From Pseudoduganella namucuonensis (lineage in GTDB: Bacteria; Pseudomonadota; Gammaproteobacteria; Burkholderiales; Burkholderiaceae_D), in contig NZ_FPBO01000003.1 in assembly GCF_900116645.1 (NCBI RefSeq), forward strand, positions 298,702 to 362,701: a DNA stretch of 64,000 nucleotides, given 5' to 3'. Positions 43,604 to 51,043 of this stretch are shown piece by piece; position 1 is the stretch's first letter, and the number at the start of each line of letters is the position of its first letter. Under the pieces are notes generated by a model that did no database searches, was not told where the DNA came from, and worked only from the letters and a program-made list of their open reading frames with translations. Position numbers and translations under genes: made by a program.

Positions 43604-44695
43604 ATGGCTGAACGCGCATATATCGCGACCCGCAAGGGCTTGTTTGAGCTGGCCGCGAAGAATGGCGAATGGGCGCTGGAGGACCACCATTTCCTGGGCG
43701 ACCCGGTCAGCATGGTCTTGCCGGACACGCGCGACGGCACCCTGTACGCCGCGCTCAACCTGGGCCATTTCGGCGCCAAGCTGCACCGGCGCGATCCGGG
43801 CGCCGAGACGTGGACCGAGATCGGCGTGCCGGAATACCCGGTCAAGCCGGAGGACAGCGCCGACAAGGTGGAATGGAAGCTGAAGCAGATCTGGTCGCTG
43901 GAGACGGGCGGCCCGGACGAGCCCGGCGTGCTGTGGGCAGGCACCCTGCCGGGCGGCCTGTTCAAGTCCGGCGACCGGGGCGACACCTGGCAACTGGTGG
44001 AATCGCTGTGGAACGTGCCCGAGCGCGCCCAGTGGATGGGCGGCGGCTACGACGTGCCGGGCATCCACAGCATTTGCGTCGACCCGCGCGACAGCCGGAG
44101 CATCCTGGTCGGCGTGTCCTGCGGCGGCGCCTGGCTGAGCAATGACGGCGGCGCCAGCTGGAGCATGCGCGCCAAGGGCATGCTGGCCCGCTACATGCCG
44201 CCCGACATGGCCGACCAGCAGGCGGTGCAGGACCCGCACCGCATCGTGCGCTGCCAGGCCGAGCCGGACAAGCTGTGGTGCCAGCACCACTGCGGCATCT
44301 GGCGCTCGGTCGACAATGGCGCGCTGTGGACGGAGGTGACGGATGTGCCGCTGTCGAGCTTCGGCTTCGGCGTCGCCGTGCATCCGCGCGACGGCGACAC
44401 GGCCTGGTTCGCGCCCGGCGTGGCCGACGAGCGGCGGGTGCCGGTGGACGCGGCGCTGGCCGTGACCCGCACCGGCGACGGCGGCCAGGGCTTCGGCGTG
44501 CTGCGCAACGGCTTGCCGCAGGAGCATTGCTACGACCTGGTCTACCGCCACGGCCTGGCGGTGGCGGAGGACGGCAAGACGCTGCTGATGGCGAGCACCA
44601 CCGGCAACGTCTGGCTGTCGGCCAACGGCGGCGACTACTGGCGCACCATCTCGACCACCATGCCGCCGGTGTACGCGGTGCGTTTCGCCGACTAG
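43604..44695 (+). CDS. BNR-repeat (sialidase-fold) beta-propeller protein
   Basis: The 363-residue protein contains several Asp-box-like BNR repeats: GGLFKSGDRGDTWQLV, GGAWLSNDGGASWSMR, GIWRSVDNGALWTEV and GNVWLSANGGDYWRTI. These predict a beta-propeller of the sialidase/photosystem-assembly-factor type. It has no signal peptide and lacks the sialidase Arg triad that I can recognise, so an enzymatic role is doubtful. It forms a two-gene operon with the MoaD-like protein. It is convergent with the TetR gene. Confidence 0.83.
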   Translation: MAERAYIATRKGLFELAAKNGEWALEDHHFLGDPVSMVLPDTRDGTLYAALNLGHFGAKLHRRDPGAETWTEIGVPEYPVKPEDSADKVEWKLKQIWSLETGGPDEPGVLWAGTLPGGLFKSGDRGDTWQLVESLWNVPERAQWMGGGYDVPGIHSICVDPRDSRSILVGVSCGGAWLSNDGGASWSMRAKGMLARYMPPDMADQQAVQDPHRIVRCQAEPDKLWCQHHCGIWRSVDNGALWTEVTDVPLSSFGFGVAVHPRDGDTAWFAPGVADERRVPVDAALAVTRTGDGGQGFGVLRNGLPQEHCYDLVYRHGLAVAEDGKTLLMASTTGNVWLSANGGDYWRTISTTMPPVYAVRFAD

Positions 44696-44704
44696 TGCTT
44701 CAGT

Positions 44705-45319
44705 TCACACCGCGTAGTAGGCCAGGAACATCTCCACCGCCGCCGTCACGACGGCGGTTTCCGCCGCCGCGTCCAGCGGCGGCTGGCCCATGGCCACCTG
44801 CGGCCAGAACGCGAACATCTTCAACTGTCCCTGCAGCAAGTGCGACGCGAAGGCCGGATCCAGCGGCTTGAGCTTGCCGTCCTCCAGCGCCGCGCGTATC
44901 CAGGCGGTCACACCTTCCTCCTTGTCGGCCAGCCTGGCGATCATTTCCCGCGCCCGCTCCGGCCGGTGTATGCCCTCGGCGATGGCCACGCGCGCCAGGT
45001 CCAGGAAGTAATTGTCGCGAAGCAAAGCCATCTTTTGCCCCATCAAATCCATCAGTTGTGTGCGCAAGCTAACGCCGGGATGGTAGCGAAACGCTTGTAA
45101 CGCGGCGCTACTGGCCCAAAGTTCATTGAGAATGTGGGCGAACAGGTCGTCCTTGCTGGGAAAGTGGTTGTAGACCGTGCGTTTCGACACGCCGGCGGCG
45201 GCGGCGATCTTGTCCATGCTGGTGGCGTCGAAGCCATGGGCGCGGAATTCGGCCAGGGCCGCCTCTACGATGGCCTGGCGCTTGCGGTCCGTCAGGCGCT
45301 GTGGGTGGGTGGTGTCCAT
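44705..45319 (-). CDS. TetR-family transcriptional regulator
   Basis: The 204-residue protein has an N-terminal helix-turn-helix at residues 14-60 (AIVEAALAEFRAHGFDATSM, AAAAGVSKRTVYNHFPSKDD) and a C-terminal ligand domain of the AefR-like type. It diverges from the metallo-beta-lactamase-fold gene. The 79-base gap holds repeated TACACTG half-sites, so it probably represses that gene and itself. The ligand is unknown. Confidence 0.9.
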   Translation of the reverse strand: MDTTHPQRLTDRKRQAIVEAALAEFRAHGFDATSMDKIAAAAGVSKRTVYNHFPSKDDLFAHILNELWASSAALQAFRYHPGVSLRTQLMDLMGQKMALLRDNYFLDLARVAIAEGIHRPERAREMIARLADKEEGVTAWIRAALEDGKLKPLDPAFASHLLQGQLKMFAFWPQVAMGQPPLDAAAETAVVTAAVEMFLAYYAV

Positions 45320-45329
45320 GCGAGTATTT

Positions 45330-45380
45330 TACACTGGATGGTTTACTTTTCCAAAAAAGGAAACTACACTGTGCAGTATA
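45330..45380. promoter_or_regulatory. Candidate TetR operator region
   Basis: TACACTG-TG-CAGTATA at 45365-45380 is a near-perfect palindrome, and another TACACTG half lies at 45330-45336. The palindrome overlaps a -10-like TATACT (45377-45382) for the rightward hydrolase gene, so a bound repressor would block RNA polymerase. Confidence 0.5.
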
Positions 45381-45398
45381 CTTTTTGTGGGAGTTCTG

Positions 45399-46475
45399 AT
45401 GAAATCCGCCAGGCGCCTGACCTTGATCTCGATACTGGGAGTGTTGTTGACCATGACTTATTGCACCTTATCCGCCAAAGACATCGCCTACGCCTCGCCG
45501 CAGCGGGCCGAGGGCCGTTTCCGAAATGACAAGACCATGCACAAGATGGGCGTGATGGGCACCTTGCGCGTGATATGGCAGATGGCGTTCGCGAAACCGG
45601 CCGACACGGTGCCCGCCAAACCGATACCGGTGCACGCCCTGACGGCCGCGCAACTGGAGGCCGCGCCCGACAACAGCGTGTTCCGCCTGGGCCACTCGAC
45701 GATGCTGCTGAAGCTGGACGGCGGCTACTGGCTGACCGACCCCGTGTTTTCCGAGCGCGCCTCGCCGCTGCAATGGCTGGGGCCGGCGCGTTTCCACCAG
45801 CCGCCGATCGGCATCGAGGACTTGCCGCCGATCAAGGGCGTGATCCTGTCGCACGACCATTACGACCACCTGGACCACGCCGCCGTGCTGGCGCTGGCCG
45901 GCAAGACCGAGGTCTTCATCGCGCCGCTGGGCGTGGGGGACACGCTGGTGAAGTGGGGCGTGCCGGCGGACAAGGTCAAGCAGCTGGACTGGTGGAAATC
46001 GGCGTCCGTGGGCGGCGTGCGGCTGACGGCCACCCCGGCCCAGCACTTTTCCGGCCGCGGCCTGCTGGACGCCAACAAGACGCTGTGGGCGTCGTGGGTG
46101 ATACAGGCCGGCGGCCAGCGCATCTTCTTCAGCGGCGACACCGGCTATTTCAAGGGCTTCAAGGAAATCGGCGACAAGTTCGGGCCTTTCGACCTGACCA
46201 TGATCGAAACCGGCGCCTACGATCCGCAATGGCCGGACGTGCACATGCAGCCGGAGGAAACCATGCAGGCGCACATCGACCTGCGCGGCAAGCTGCTGAT
46301 GCCGATCCACAACGGCACCTTCGACCTGGCGCTGCACGCGTGGAACGAGCCGTTCGAGCGCATCACCGCGCTGGCCGCCGAGCGCGGGCAGACCCTGGCG
46401 ACGCCGGAAATCGGACAGCGGCTGGATGTGCGGGAGGCGCCGCCGGCCAATCAATGGTGGCGCAAGGCTTTGTGA
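45399..46475 (+). CDS. Metallo-beta-lactamase-fold hydrolase (NAPE-PLD/UlaG-like), membrane-anchored
   Basis: The 358-residue protein has an N-terminal hydrophobic segment (LISILGVLLTM followed by TYCTLS, a possible lipobox-like Cys). The MBL domain has GHSTMLLKLDGGYWLTDPVF, the metal site SHDHYDHLDH, ATPAQHFSGRG, FSGDTGYFKGF and MPIHNGTFDLAL. The order resembles N-acyl-phosphatidylethanolamine phospholipase D-like and UlaG-like enzymes. It may cleave a phosphodiester or lactone; the substrate is unknown. ATG 45399 is preceded by GGGAG. A divergent TetR gene probably controls it. Confidence 0.88.
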   Translation: MKSARRLTLISILGVLLTMTYCTLSAKDIAYASPQRAEGRFRNDKTMHKMGVMGTLRVIWQMAFAKPADTVPAKPIPVHALTAAQLEAAPDNSVFRLGHSTMLLKLDGGYWLTDPVFSERASPLQWLGPARFHQPPIGIEDLPPIKGVILSHDHYDHLDHAAVLALAGKTEVFIAPLGVGDTLVKWGVPADKVKQLDWWKSASVGGVRLTATPAQHFSGRGLLDANKTLWASWVIQAGGQRIFFSGDTGYFKGFKEIGDKFGPFDLTMIETGAYDPQWPDVHMQPEETMQAHIDLRGKLLMPIHNGTFDLALHAWNEPFERITALAAERGQTLATPEIGQRLDVREAPPANQWWRKAL

Positions 46476-46490
46476 TTAAGCGGGTCGCGG

Positions 46491-46593
46491 ACGTCGCGAG
46501 TGCCTGGTTCGCGGTACGCGGGCCAGGTACCAGTTCGGCGGCGCGGATTCGGTACCTGGCTCGCTAAAGACGCGAACCAGGCACTCGCGGCGT
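46491..46593. repeat. Large double inverted repeat (REP-like stem)
   Basis: The outer arms at 46491-46513 and 46571-46593 are 23 bases long and complementary except for one position. The inner arms GCCAGGTACC (46522-46531) and GGTACCTGGC (46551-46560) are perfect. The core words GTGCCTGGTTCGC and GGTACCTGGC are variants of one another. It lies 15 bases after the MBL gene stop, and a further GC-rich hairpin follows (about 46600-46627). It may terminate transcription or belong to a dispersed intergenic repeat family. Confidence 0.8.
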
Positions 46594-46638
46594 TGGCGGT
46601 CCGCCGGCGGGAGCTCGCTCCGGCGGCTAGCCTTGCTT

Positions 46639-46959
46639 TCAGGCCACGATATTGATCAGCCGCCCCACCGTCTGCCCCTGGGCGTTCAGTTGCGGCGCGC
46701 GCGGCAGGATGTCGGGCGGCACCGGCGTGGCGATGGCCTGGTCCAGCCGCACCGTCGCGGGCGGCGCGGCGCTGGCGCTTTCGGCCTGCCGGGTTTGCTT
46801 CTGGCGGGTGCTCAGTTCCTCCTGGTCCTTGCTCAGTTGCTGCCTGCTGTCCTCCAGCCGGCTCGCGTCCTGGTCCACGCGCGTACGGTCCTGCTGAACC
46901 TTGCGTTCGGCAATCGCAACCGCGTTGCGCAGCGTGTCGACGGACGTCACGGAAACCAC
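46639..46959 (-). CDS. Small coiled-coil protein of unknown function
   Basis: The roughly 106-residue frame is helical and heptad-like in the middle (AVAIAERKVQQDRTRVDQDA, SRQQLSKDQEELSTRQKQTR). An Ala/Pro-rich stretch and the end GQTVGRLINIVA follow. There is no signal peptide. I propose the GTG at 46959 (AAGGGG upstream); a start up to 47019 would add a Cys-containing extension. The family is not recognised; I call it a gene because of its consistent coiled-coil pattern. Confidence 0.5.
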   Translation of the reverse strand: MVSVTSVDTLRNAVAIAERKVQQDRTRVDQDASRLEDSRQQLSKDQEELSTRQKQTRQAESASAAPPATVRLDQAIATPVPPDILPRAPQLNAQGQTVGRLINIVA

Positions 46960-47038
46960 GGCGGGCACCCCTTCCCGTTGTCTTGCGCAACCGAAAGTCG
47001 TGGACGCGGTTACGCACAATCACTCAGCCTTAAGCGTA

Positions 47039-47074
47039 GGCCAAAACGGGCGCTCGTGCCAGCGCTTTTTGGCC
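47039..47074. repeat. Inverted repeat upstream of the coiled-coil gene
   Basis: GGCCAAAA (47039-47046) pairs with TTTTGGCC (47067-47074), with inner arms GCGCT/AGCGC (47050-47054 and 47061-47065). No U-run follows on the left strand. It may be a second part of the terminator zone behind the TonB-dependent receptor. Confidence 0.5.
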
Positions 47075-47085
47075 AGTCGATAATG

Positions 47086-47118
47086 AAAAAAGGCAAGACC
47101 GGGGGAGCCGGCCTTGCC
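47086..47118 (-). terminator. Intrinsic terminator of the TonB-dependent receptor gene
   Basis: On the left strand GGCAAGGCCGG and CCGGTCTTGCC form an 11-base-pair stem with one G-T pair and a short loop, followed by six T residues. It begins 26 bases after the receptor stop. Confidence 0.9.
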
Positions 47119-47143
47119 CAAAACCACAGGGGACTTGAATCGC

Positions 47144-49684
47144 TTAGAAGCGGTACAGCAGCGAGGCCTCGACCGCGCGGCCGAACAGCGGACGGGCGTT
47201 GATCGGACCGCTGCTGGCGCCGGTCAGACGGGAGTTGCCTTCCGTCAGGCCCAGTTCATTGCTGAGGTTGGTGCCGGCCAGGCGCACCTCGATCTTCTCG
47301 CCGATGGCGTACAGCGCGCCGGCGTCGATGGTGCGGTAGGACGGCAGGTATTGCGTGTTGGCCTGGTCCGCCCAGCGCGCGCCGATCGAGGTGTAGGTGG
47401 CGTACAGCTTCAGGGAGTTGTCGTCGCCCAGCGGGATCTTGTAGGTCGGCGTGAAGCGGAACTGCAGCTTGGGCTGGCGCTGCACGTCGTTGCCCGCCGT
47501 GGCCGGGTTGTCCTTGTACTCGGACTTCTGGTAATCGCCCGTCAGCGACAGCGTCAGGTTCTTCACCGGGCGCACGGCGATCTCGAATTCCAGGCCGGTG
47601 CCCTTGGAGCCGCTGACCGAGTTCAGGATGCTGCCGTTGGCCAGGATCTGCTGGAAGGCGATGCCGTCGAACTGGGTGTGGAAGGCGTTGATGTAGGCGC
47701 TGTACAGCGCGCCCACCGTCTTGAAGCCCACTTCGAACTGCTTGACGGTCGGCGTCGGGTTCTGGCTGCGGTCGTCGACATTGGCCTGCGTGCCCGCGTT
47801 GCGCAGGGTGTCGAAGGCGATGAAGGTGTGGCCGGAGTTGGCGCGCGCGAACACGCTGGAATCCTTGGTCAGCTTGTAGTTGCCGCCCACCGTGAACGAG
47901 GTCGCCGTGTCCTTGCGGCTCAGGGCCGTGTAGGCGCCGGACGGCATCGAGGTGCCGTTGTTGTACACCGTCAGCGGGTTGGCGTCGGTGTCGCCGGAGA
48001 CCAGGTTGGAGACGCTGCCGCTGATCTTCTGGCGCTCGCGGCGCACGCCGGCGTCGACCTTGACGCGGTCGTTCACCTTCCACTCGTTGGACACGTAGAA
48101 GGCGGTGTTGCTGCCGTCATAGGAGGCGTTCGGCGCGAAGAATACCGGGCCCTCCTTGCCGTTGTTGGACACCACCACGCCGTTGTTCAGGCGCACGTTG
48201 ATCAGGCTGGCGTTCGGCACGGCCGTCATCAGGTGGCTGCTGCCCAGGTACCACTCGTCCTCGGATGTGTAGTTGGCGAAGTAGGCGCCCACCGTCACGG
48301 TGTTGTTCTGGATCCATTCGCGGCTCACGCGCAACTCGTCGGTGAAGGACTTCAGCTTCTTCGCCACCGCCCACAGGCCGGCCTGCACCACTTGCGTGCT
48401 GTCCGGCACGGCGGCGCCGCCGGTGAGGTAGGTCGCCGCCGCCGAGGTGGCGGGGCGTCCGGCGGCCGCCAGCACGGCGGCGTCGCCGTTGGCCGAGGCA
48501 ATGGCGGCGGCCTTGTAGGCGCCCATGGTCAGTGGGTTGTTGCCGGTGAACATGGCGATGGTGTTCATGTCGCCGTCGAAGCGGTTGAACTTGTTGGACA
48601 CGTTCCAGCCGTTGATGGTCTGGTCGAACTCGGCGCCGAACACGGTCGCCTTCAGGCCGCGGCCGTCGCCCAGGTCGTAGTTCAGCGTCCGGCCTGGGCC
48701 GGCTTCGACGGTGAAGCGGCGCATCTCATTGCTCATCAAGGTGCCCTTGAGCGGGTCGAAGCCGGGGAAGGCGCTGATGCCGCGGCCCTCGTTGGCCGAG
48801 ATCAGCGGCACGCCGGTGTAGAAGGCGTTCTTGTCGTCGGTACTGCGGGCGTAGACGGTCAGTTCGCCCTGGTCCAGCTTGCGGGTCAGGGTGGCGGTCA
48901 ACTGGTGGCCGTCGTCGGATGGGAAGCCGGAATCGCGCACGCCGTGGGTGGTCCTGTAGAAGCCGCCTACGCTGCCGTACCAGCCTTCGCCGATCTTGGC
49001 GCCGTAGAACAGGTCGACGCGGCGCAGCTCGCCGGTGCCGGTAGTGAAGCGTATCGTGCCCTCCGGCGTGTCGGTGCCCTTTTTCAGGATGAAGTTCATG
49101 GTCGCGCCGGGCTGGCCGTCCGAGAAGATGGTGCTCGGGCCGCCGCGCAGCACTTCCACGCGTTCGATGGTGTCGTCCAGGCGGAAGGCGGACGAGCCCT
49201 CGAAGAAGGACAGGGTGGGCACGGGGTAGATCGGGTTGCCCTGCATTTGCACCGAGACGAAGGGCGAATCCGAGCCCGAGGGGAAGCCGCGCACCTCGAT
49301 GTTGGCGCCGGACTGGCCGCCGGTGGCCTCGGCGTAGACGCCCGGCACCAGCTTCAGCACGTCGGCGGTGCTGCTGGGCGAGGCGGCTTTCAGCTGCTCC
49401 TCGTTGGCGGTGGTGATGGAGAAGGCGGAGTCCAGTTTGCGCACGCCGCGGGCGCCGGCCACGCCGGTCACGACCACGGTTTGCAGTTCGGCCGCCACGG
49501 AATCCTTGGCCGGGGTTGCCGCGGGGGCCGCCGCCGGGGTGGTGGCGGTTGCGGCGGCTTGCGCCTCGGCTTCGGCGGCCTGCGCTTGGCTCATCAACGT
49601 CAGCACGGCCAGCGTGACCGACGATAACAGGAATTTGTTCTGGCTTTTCATATGCTTGGCTTTCTTTTTTAATGGTGTGAGCAT
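47144..49684 (-). CDS. TonB-dependent outer-membrane receptor
   Basis: The roughly 846-residue receptor has a signal peptide (FLLSSVTLAVLTLMSQAQA) and an Ala/Thr/Pro-rich linker with a TonB-box-like LQTVVVTG. The plug domain has IEVRGFPSGSDSPFV, ERVEVLRGGPSTIFSDGQPG and ATMNFILKKGT. The large barrel ends in ASLLYRF with a terminal Phe. It resembles the FecA/FhuE-like plug group. Its promoter carries LacI-type operators shared with a divergent LacI gene, and a GH65 phosphorylase gene lies downstream of that regulator, so it probably imports alpha-glucosides. ATG 49684 has GGGAG at good spacing; ATG 49651 gives a shorter, conventional signal peptide. Confidence 0.92.
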   Translation of the reverse strand: MLTPLKKKAKHMKSQNKFLLSSVTLAVLTLMSQAQAAEAEAQAAATATTPAAAPAATPAKDSVAAELQTVVVTGVAGARGVRKLDSAFSITTANEEQLKAASPSSTADVLKLVPGVYAEATGGQSGANIEVRGFPSGSDSPFVSVQMQGNPIYPVPTLSFFEGSSAFRLDDTIERVEVLRGGPSTIFSDGQPGATMNFILKKGTDTPEGTIRFTTGTGELRRVDLFYGAKIGEGWYGSVGGFYRTTHGVRDSGFPSDDGHQLTATLTRKLDQGELTVYARSTDDKNAFYTGVPLISANEGRGISAFPGFDPLKGTLMSNEMRRFTVEAGPGRTLNYDLGDGRGLKATVFGAEFDQTINGWNVSNKFNRFDGDMNTIAMFTGNNPLTMGAYKAAAIASANGDAAVLAAAGRPATSAAATYLTGGAAVPDSTQVVQAGLWAVAKKLKSFTDELRVSREWIQNNTVTVGAYFANYTSEDEWYLGSSHLMTAVPNASLINVRLNNGVVVSNNGKEGPVFFAPNASYDGSNTAFYVSNEWKVNDRVKVDAGVRRERQKISGSVSNLVSGDTDANPLTVYNNGTSMPSGAYTALSRKDTATSFTVGGNYKLTKDSSVFARANSGHTFIAFDTLRNAGTQANVDDRSQNPTPTVKQFEVGFKTVGALYSAYINAFHTQFDGIAFQQILANGSILNSVSGSKGTGLEFEIAVRPVKNLTLSLTGDYQKSEYKDNPATAGNDVQRQPKLQFRFTPTYKIPLGDDNSLKLYATYTSIGARWADQANTQYLPSYRTIDAGALYAIGEKIEVRLAGTNLSNELGLTEGNSRLTGASSGPINARPLFGRAVEASLLYRF

Positions 49685-49775
49685 GTCGTCTCCCGGGCAG
49701 TGCGCCGACTCAGTGTAGTGGCTTTGGGCGCCTGTCCGCACTTTTCGCGGAGTCGCGTCTTGCGAAAGTGTTGCC

Positions 49776-49804
49776 ATTAAAATCCCAAATGATATCGATG
49801 TCAA
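49776..49804 (-). promoter_or_regulatory. Sigma-70 promoter of the TonB-dependent receptor gene
   Basis: On the left strand TTGACA (49804-49799) is followed after exactly 17 bases by TTTAAT (49781-49776). The first LacI-type operator (49790-49803) covers the -35 and spacer, so repression by occlusion is expected. Confidence 0.75.
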
Positions 49805-49824
49805 TCGAAATGATATCGATGTCA
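49790..49824. promoter_or_regulatory. Tandem LacI-family operators
   Basis: The 14-base near-palindrome TGATATCGATGTCA occurs twice, at 49790-49803 and 49811-49824. The copies are identical and start 21 bases apart, two helical turns. A CG-centred palindrome is typical of LacI-family sites. They stand between the receptor gene and the divergent LacI gene at 49894, the probable binder. Confidence 0.8.
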
Positions 49825-49832
49825 TTAAATTG

Positions 49833-49860
49833 TTGTGTCCACCCGAAAATCTGTCATAAT
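49833..49860 (+). promoter_or_regulatory. Sigma-70-like promoter of the first LacI gene
   Basis: TTGTGT (49833-49838) and CATAAT (49855-49860) are 16 bases apart. The second operator ends 8 bases upstream, so the regulator may control its own synthesis. Transcription would start about 27 bases before the ATG at 49894. Confidence 0.5.
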
Positions 49861-49893
49861 GCGGCGCAGGGACTTGTTGAGAACATAAAACGC

Positions 49894-50892
49894 ATGAAAA
49901 GTGGCATCCGCAACAGCGATTCGGGATTGACGATGGAGGACTTGGCCAAGCTGGCCGGCGTCTCCAAGATCACCGTGTCCCGGGCGTTGCGCGACAGTCC
50001 GCTGGTGACGCCGGAGACGCGCGAGAAGGTGCGCCAGATCGCCAGCGAGCAGGGCTACCGCCTGAACGTGAGCGCGCGCAACCTGCGCATGCGCCGCAGT
50101 TATTCGGTGGCGGTGGTGGTGGAAATGACGCCGGTGAAGGGCAGGCCCATGTCGGACCCGTACCCGCTGGAGCTGTTGGGCGGCATCACGCAGGAATTGA
50201 CGACCGCAGGCTACAGCGTGGTGCTGACCTCCAAGCAGTTGCTGGACACGGCGCCGGTGCAGGGCGCGGACGGCATGATCCTGCTGGGCCAGGGTTCGCA
50301 CGGCGAGGCGGTGCACGCGCTGCAGAAGACCGGGCTGCCGCTGGTGGTGTGGGGCGCGCCCGAGGCGGGCGGCGGCTACATCGTGGTCGGCAGCGACAAC
50401 CGCGCCGGCGGTGTCAGCGCCGCGCAACGTTTCATCGACCTGGGCCGCCGCAAGCTGGTGTTCGTGGGCGACGTCGACCACGCCGAGGTGCAGGAGCGCT
50501 GCGCCGGCTTCATCGACACCATGGGCGGGCAGGGCACGGTGCACATCATCCGTCCCAGGGCGTTCACCTTCGAGGCCGGCTTCGACTGCATCTCGTCGCT
50601 GCTGAAAAAGAAGGGGCCGGTGTTCGACGGCGTGTTCGCCGCCAGCGATTCGCTGGCGATGGGCGCGATCCGGGCGCTGGCCGAGAAGGACATGCGGGTG
50701 CCGGAGGCGGTCTCCGTCATCGGCTACGACGACACGCCCAGCGCGGCCAGCTTCGTGCCGCCGCTGACCAGCGTGCACCAGTACCTGCGCGACGGCGGCG
50801 TGCTGCTGGCGAGGAAAATGCTGGCGCTGATCGACGGCGCGCCGGTGCAGTCGGAAATGCTGCCCACCACGTTGATGGTGAGGCAGACCTGA
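49894..50892 (+). CDS. LacI-family transcriptional regulator 1
   Basis: The 332-residue protein has a helix-turn-helix at about residues 12-40 (LTMEDLAKLAGVSKITVSRA), the hinge helix with NVSARNLRMRRS, and a periplasmic-binding-protein-like sugar domain (VVVGSDNRAGGVSAAQRFID, GVFAASDSLAMGAIRALAEK, SVIGYDDTPSAASFVPPLTS). It should bind the tandem operators upstream and release them when an alpha-glucoside or derived sugar binds. ATG 49894 gives the normal length; a longer frame from 49768 runs over the operators and is rejected. It is followed by an intrinsic terminator. Confidence 0.93.
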   Translation: MKSGIRNSDSGLTMEDLAKLAGVSKITVSRALRDSPLVTPETREKVRQIASEQGYRLNVSARNLRMRRSYSVAVVVEMTPVKGRPMSDPYPLELLGGITQELTTAGYSVVLTSKQLLDTAPVQGADGMILLGQGSHGEAVHALQKTGLPLVVWGAPEAGGGYIVVGSDNRAGGVSAAQRFIDLGRRKLVFVGDVDHAEVQERCAGFIDTMGGQGTVHIIRPRAFTFEAGFDCISSLLKKKGPVFDGVFAASDSLAMGAIRALAEKDMRVPEAVSVIGYDDTPSAASFVPPLTSVHQYLRDGGVLLARKMLALIDGAPVQSEMLPTTLMVRQT

Positions 50893-50910
50893 AACCCAGA
50901 AGCGCTCTCA

Positions 50911-50976
50911 GGGGACAGTCCCTTCGGGAGCGGAGCCCGCCCCACTGGGGCGGCCTCCCCCACGGGGTCTGACCCC
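50911..50976. repeat. Three consecutive perfect palindromes
   Basis: GGGACAGTCCC (50912-50922), CCGCCCC-ACT-GGGGCGG (50937-50953) and GGGGTC-T-GACCCC (50964-50976) follow one another behind the LacI gene. They are outside any gene and run into an intrinsic terminator. They may be part of a dispersed intergenic repeat. Confidence 0.7.
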
Positions 50977-50998
50977 AGCCTTTGCGGCTGGTTTTTTT
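50975..50998 (+). terminator. Intrinsic terminator after LacI regulator 1
   Basis: CCAGCC (50975-50980), loop TTTGC, GGCTGG (50986-50991) and seven T residues form a standard terminator between the regulator and the GH65 gene. Confidence 0.85.
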
Positions 50999-51010
50999 AA
51001 AAACTTGTTT

Positions 51011-51022
51011 CAAACCGGTTTG
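51011..51022. promoter_or_regulatory. LacI-type operator before the GH65 gene
   Basis: CAAACCGGTTTG is a perfect 12-base CG-centred palindrome, 21 bases before the GH65 start. Its sequence differs from the TGATATCGATGTCA sites, so a different regulator, perhaps the second LacI protein at 55405, may bind it. Confidence 0.6.
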
Positions 51023-51043
51023 GACATCCTAAAGGAATGCATC

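Noticed and set aside
46451..47023. A 190-codon leftward frame over the inverted repeat
   Set aside because: It is out of frame with the more plausible coiled-coil protein and reads as low-complexity Arg/Ala/Gly, typical of high-GC shadow frames.
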